Below, piece after piece: positions 5,256-5,502 of a DNA stretch of 5,502 nucleotides (the stretch's first letter is position 1; the number at the start of each line of letters is the position of its first letter). The DNA is from Paludibacteraceae bacterium (GTDB lineage Bacteria; Bacteroidota; Bacteroidia; Bacteroidales; Paludibacteraceae). The notes under the pieces are model-generated. The model had not been told where the DNA came from. It saw nothing but the letters and a program-made list of their open reading frames with translations, and ran no database searches. The stretch spans positions 1-5,502 of the forward strand of contig JALNVE010000223.1 in the NCBI GenBank assembly GCA_023227695.1, read 5' to 3'. A program made the position numbers and the translations under genes.

Positions 5256-5259
5256 ATGT

Positions 5260-5502
5260 TCATTTTCTTCGGTCAAATCGGATTAAAAAATATTTCCAAC
5301 CCACGAATTGTTTTTTCAGGTCAAGTGAAATTAGGAAAGGACAATCTTTAGAGTTCCAAAACGAGATGCCGTTCATTAATGTGCTGCAGTCGACCCCGAA
5401 GGTAGGGTGCTCAAAATTTGATTCAAAATCTTGCTCAAAAAGTCCCGCAAAAAGATTAGCATTTAATATTTTTTCATATAAAATATTTTCATTTTTTATT
5501 TC
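5260..5502 (-). CDS. Possible 3' end of an unidentified gene cut by the right edge
   Basis: An open frame enters at base 5502 and runs 80 codons to TGA at 5262-5260, with no start needed inside the window. The translation looks protein-like: ANLFAGLFEQDFESNFEHP, then TFGVDCSTLMNGISFWNSKD, CPFLISLDLKKQF, VGWKYFLIRFDRRK. It has four aromatic or Trp-containing clusters, a mixed charge pattern and a basic tail. In such AT-rich DNA an 80-codon run without stops is not expected often by chance, but it is not rare enough to be proof. I do not recognise the family. If real, it is convergent with the AlkZ-like gene and the small ORF, and the 20-bp palindrome lies just past its end. The start, and most of the protein if it is long, are outside the window. 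Confidence 0.45.
   Translation of the reverse strand, partial: EIKNENILYEKILNANLFAGLFEQDFESNFEHPTFGVDCSTLMNGISFWNSKDCPFLISLDLKKQFVGWKYFLIRFDRRK

Noticed and set aside
5066..5263. Minus-strand 65-codon frame
   Set aside because: It covers the antisense of the small membrane ORF, the T-run terminator and the 20-bp palindrome, and its translation is a low-complexity run of hydrophobic and lysine residues.
5381..5415. GC-rich patch with short pairing ACCC/GGGT considered as an RNA element
   Set aside because: The pairing is only 4 bp and the patch lies inside the open minus-strand frame, where it reads as ordinary coding sequence.

Overview
The window reads as chromosomal DNA from a member of the Bacteroidota (Bacteroides/Prevotella/Parabacteroides type). 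This is inferred from the protein families, AT-rich leaders without clear Shine-Dalgarno sites, and promoter-like octamers matching or nearly matching the Bacteroidetes -7 element TAnnTTTG. No rRNA, tRNA, CRISPR array, transposase or integrase is visible.

Left block (4-1334, minus strand). Two AT-rich genes are separated by 2 bases. They encode proteins I recognise as Nmad2 (upstream) and Nmad3 (downstream), domains named in the literature as 'putative nucleotide modification associated domains' and found with DNA base modification and phage/defence systems. This accessory-looking cassette is the most interesting part of the window. Its catalytic partners, if any, would lie left of the edge.

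Spacer (1335-1506). Three stem-loops abut one another at 1427-1443, 1443-1490 and 1490-1506. The central one has a 17-bp stem. They follow the ATPase stop codon and precede the Nmad pair.

Metal block (1498-4071, minus strand). A Fur-family regulator with a CxxC...CxxC zinc site lies upstream of a 631-residue P1B-type ATPase of the Zn/Cd/Pb class that has no N-terminal metal-binding domain. The 237-bp gap between them carries a perfect 6-3-6 palindrome (TGCAAC-N3-GTTGCA) about 50 bp before the ATPase start. The simple reading is a metal-responsive repressor controlling an efflux pump.

Right block (4072-5502). A divergent intergenic region with two 7-bp dyads leads to a plus-strand gene for a 237-residue protein resembling 'AlkZ-related' proteins (DNA-glycosylase-like, function unproven). 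A 24-codon single-membrane-segment ORF follows, then a weak terminator, a perfect 20-bp palindrome, and the C-terminal 80 codons of a possible minus-strand gene running off the right edge. The right end is again AT-rich, so the metal and AlkZ-like genes look like a higher-GC core between AT-rich flanks.
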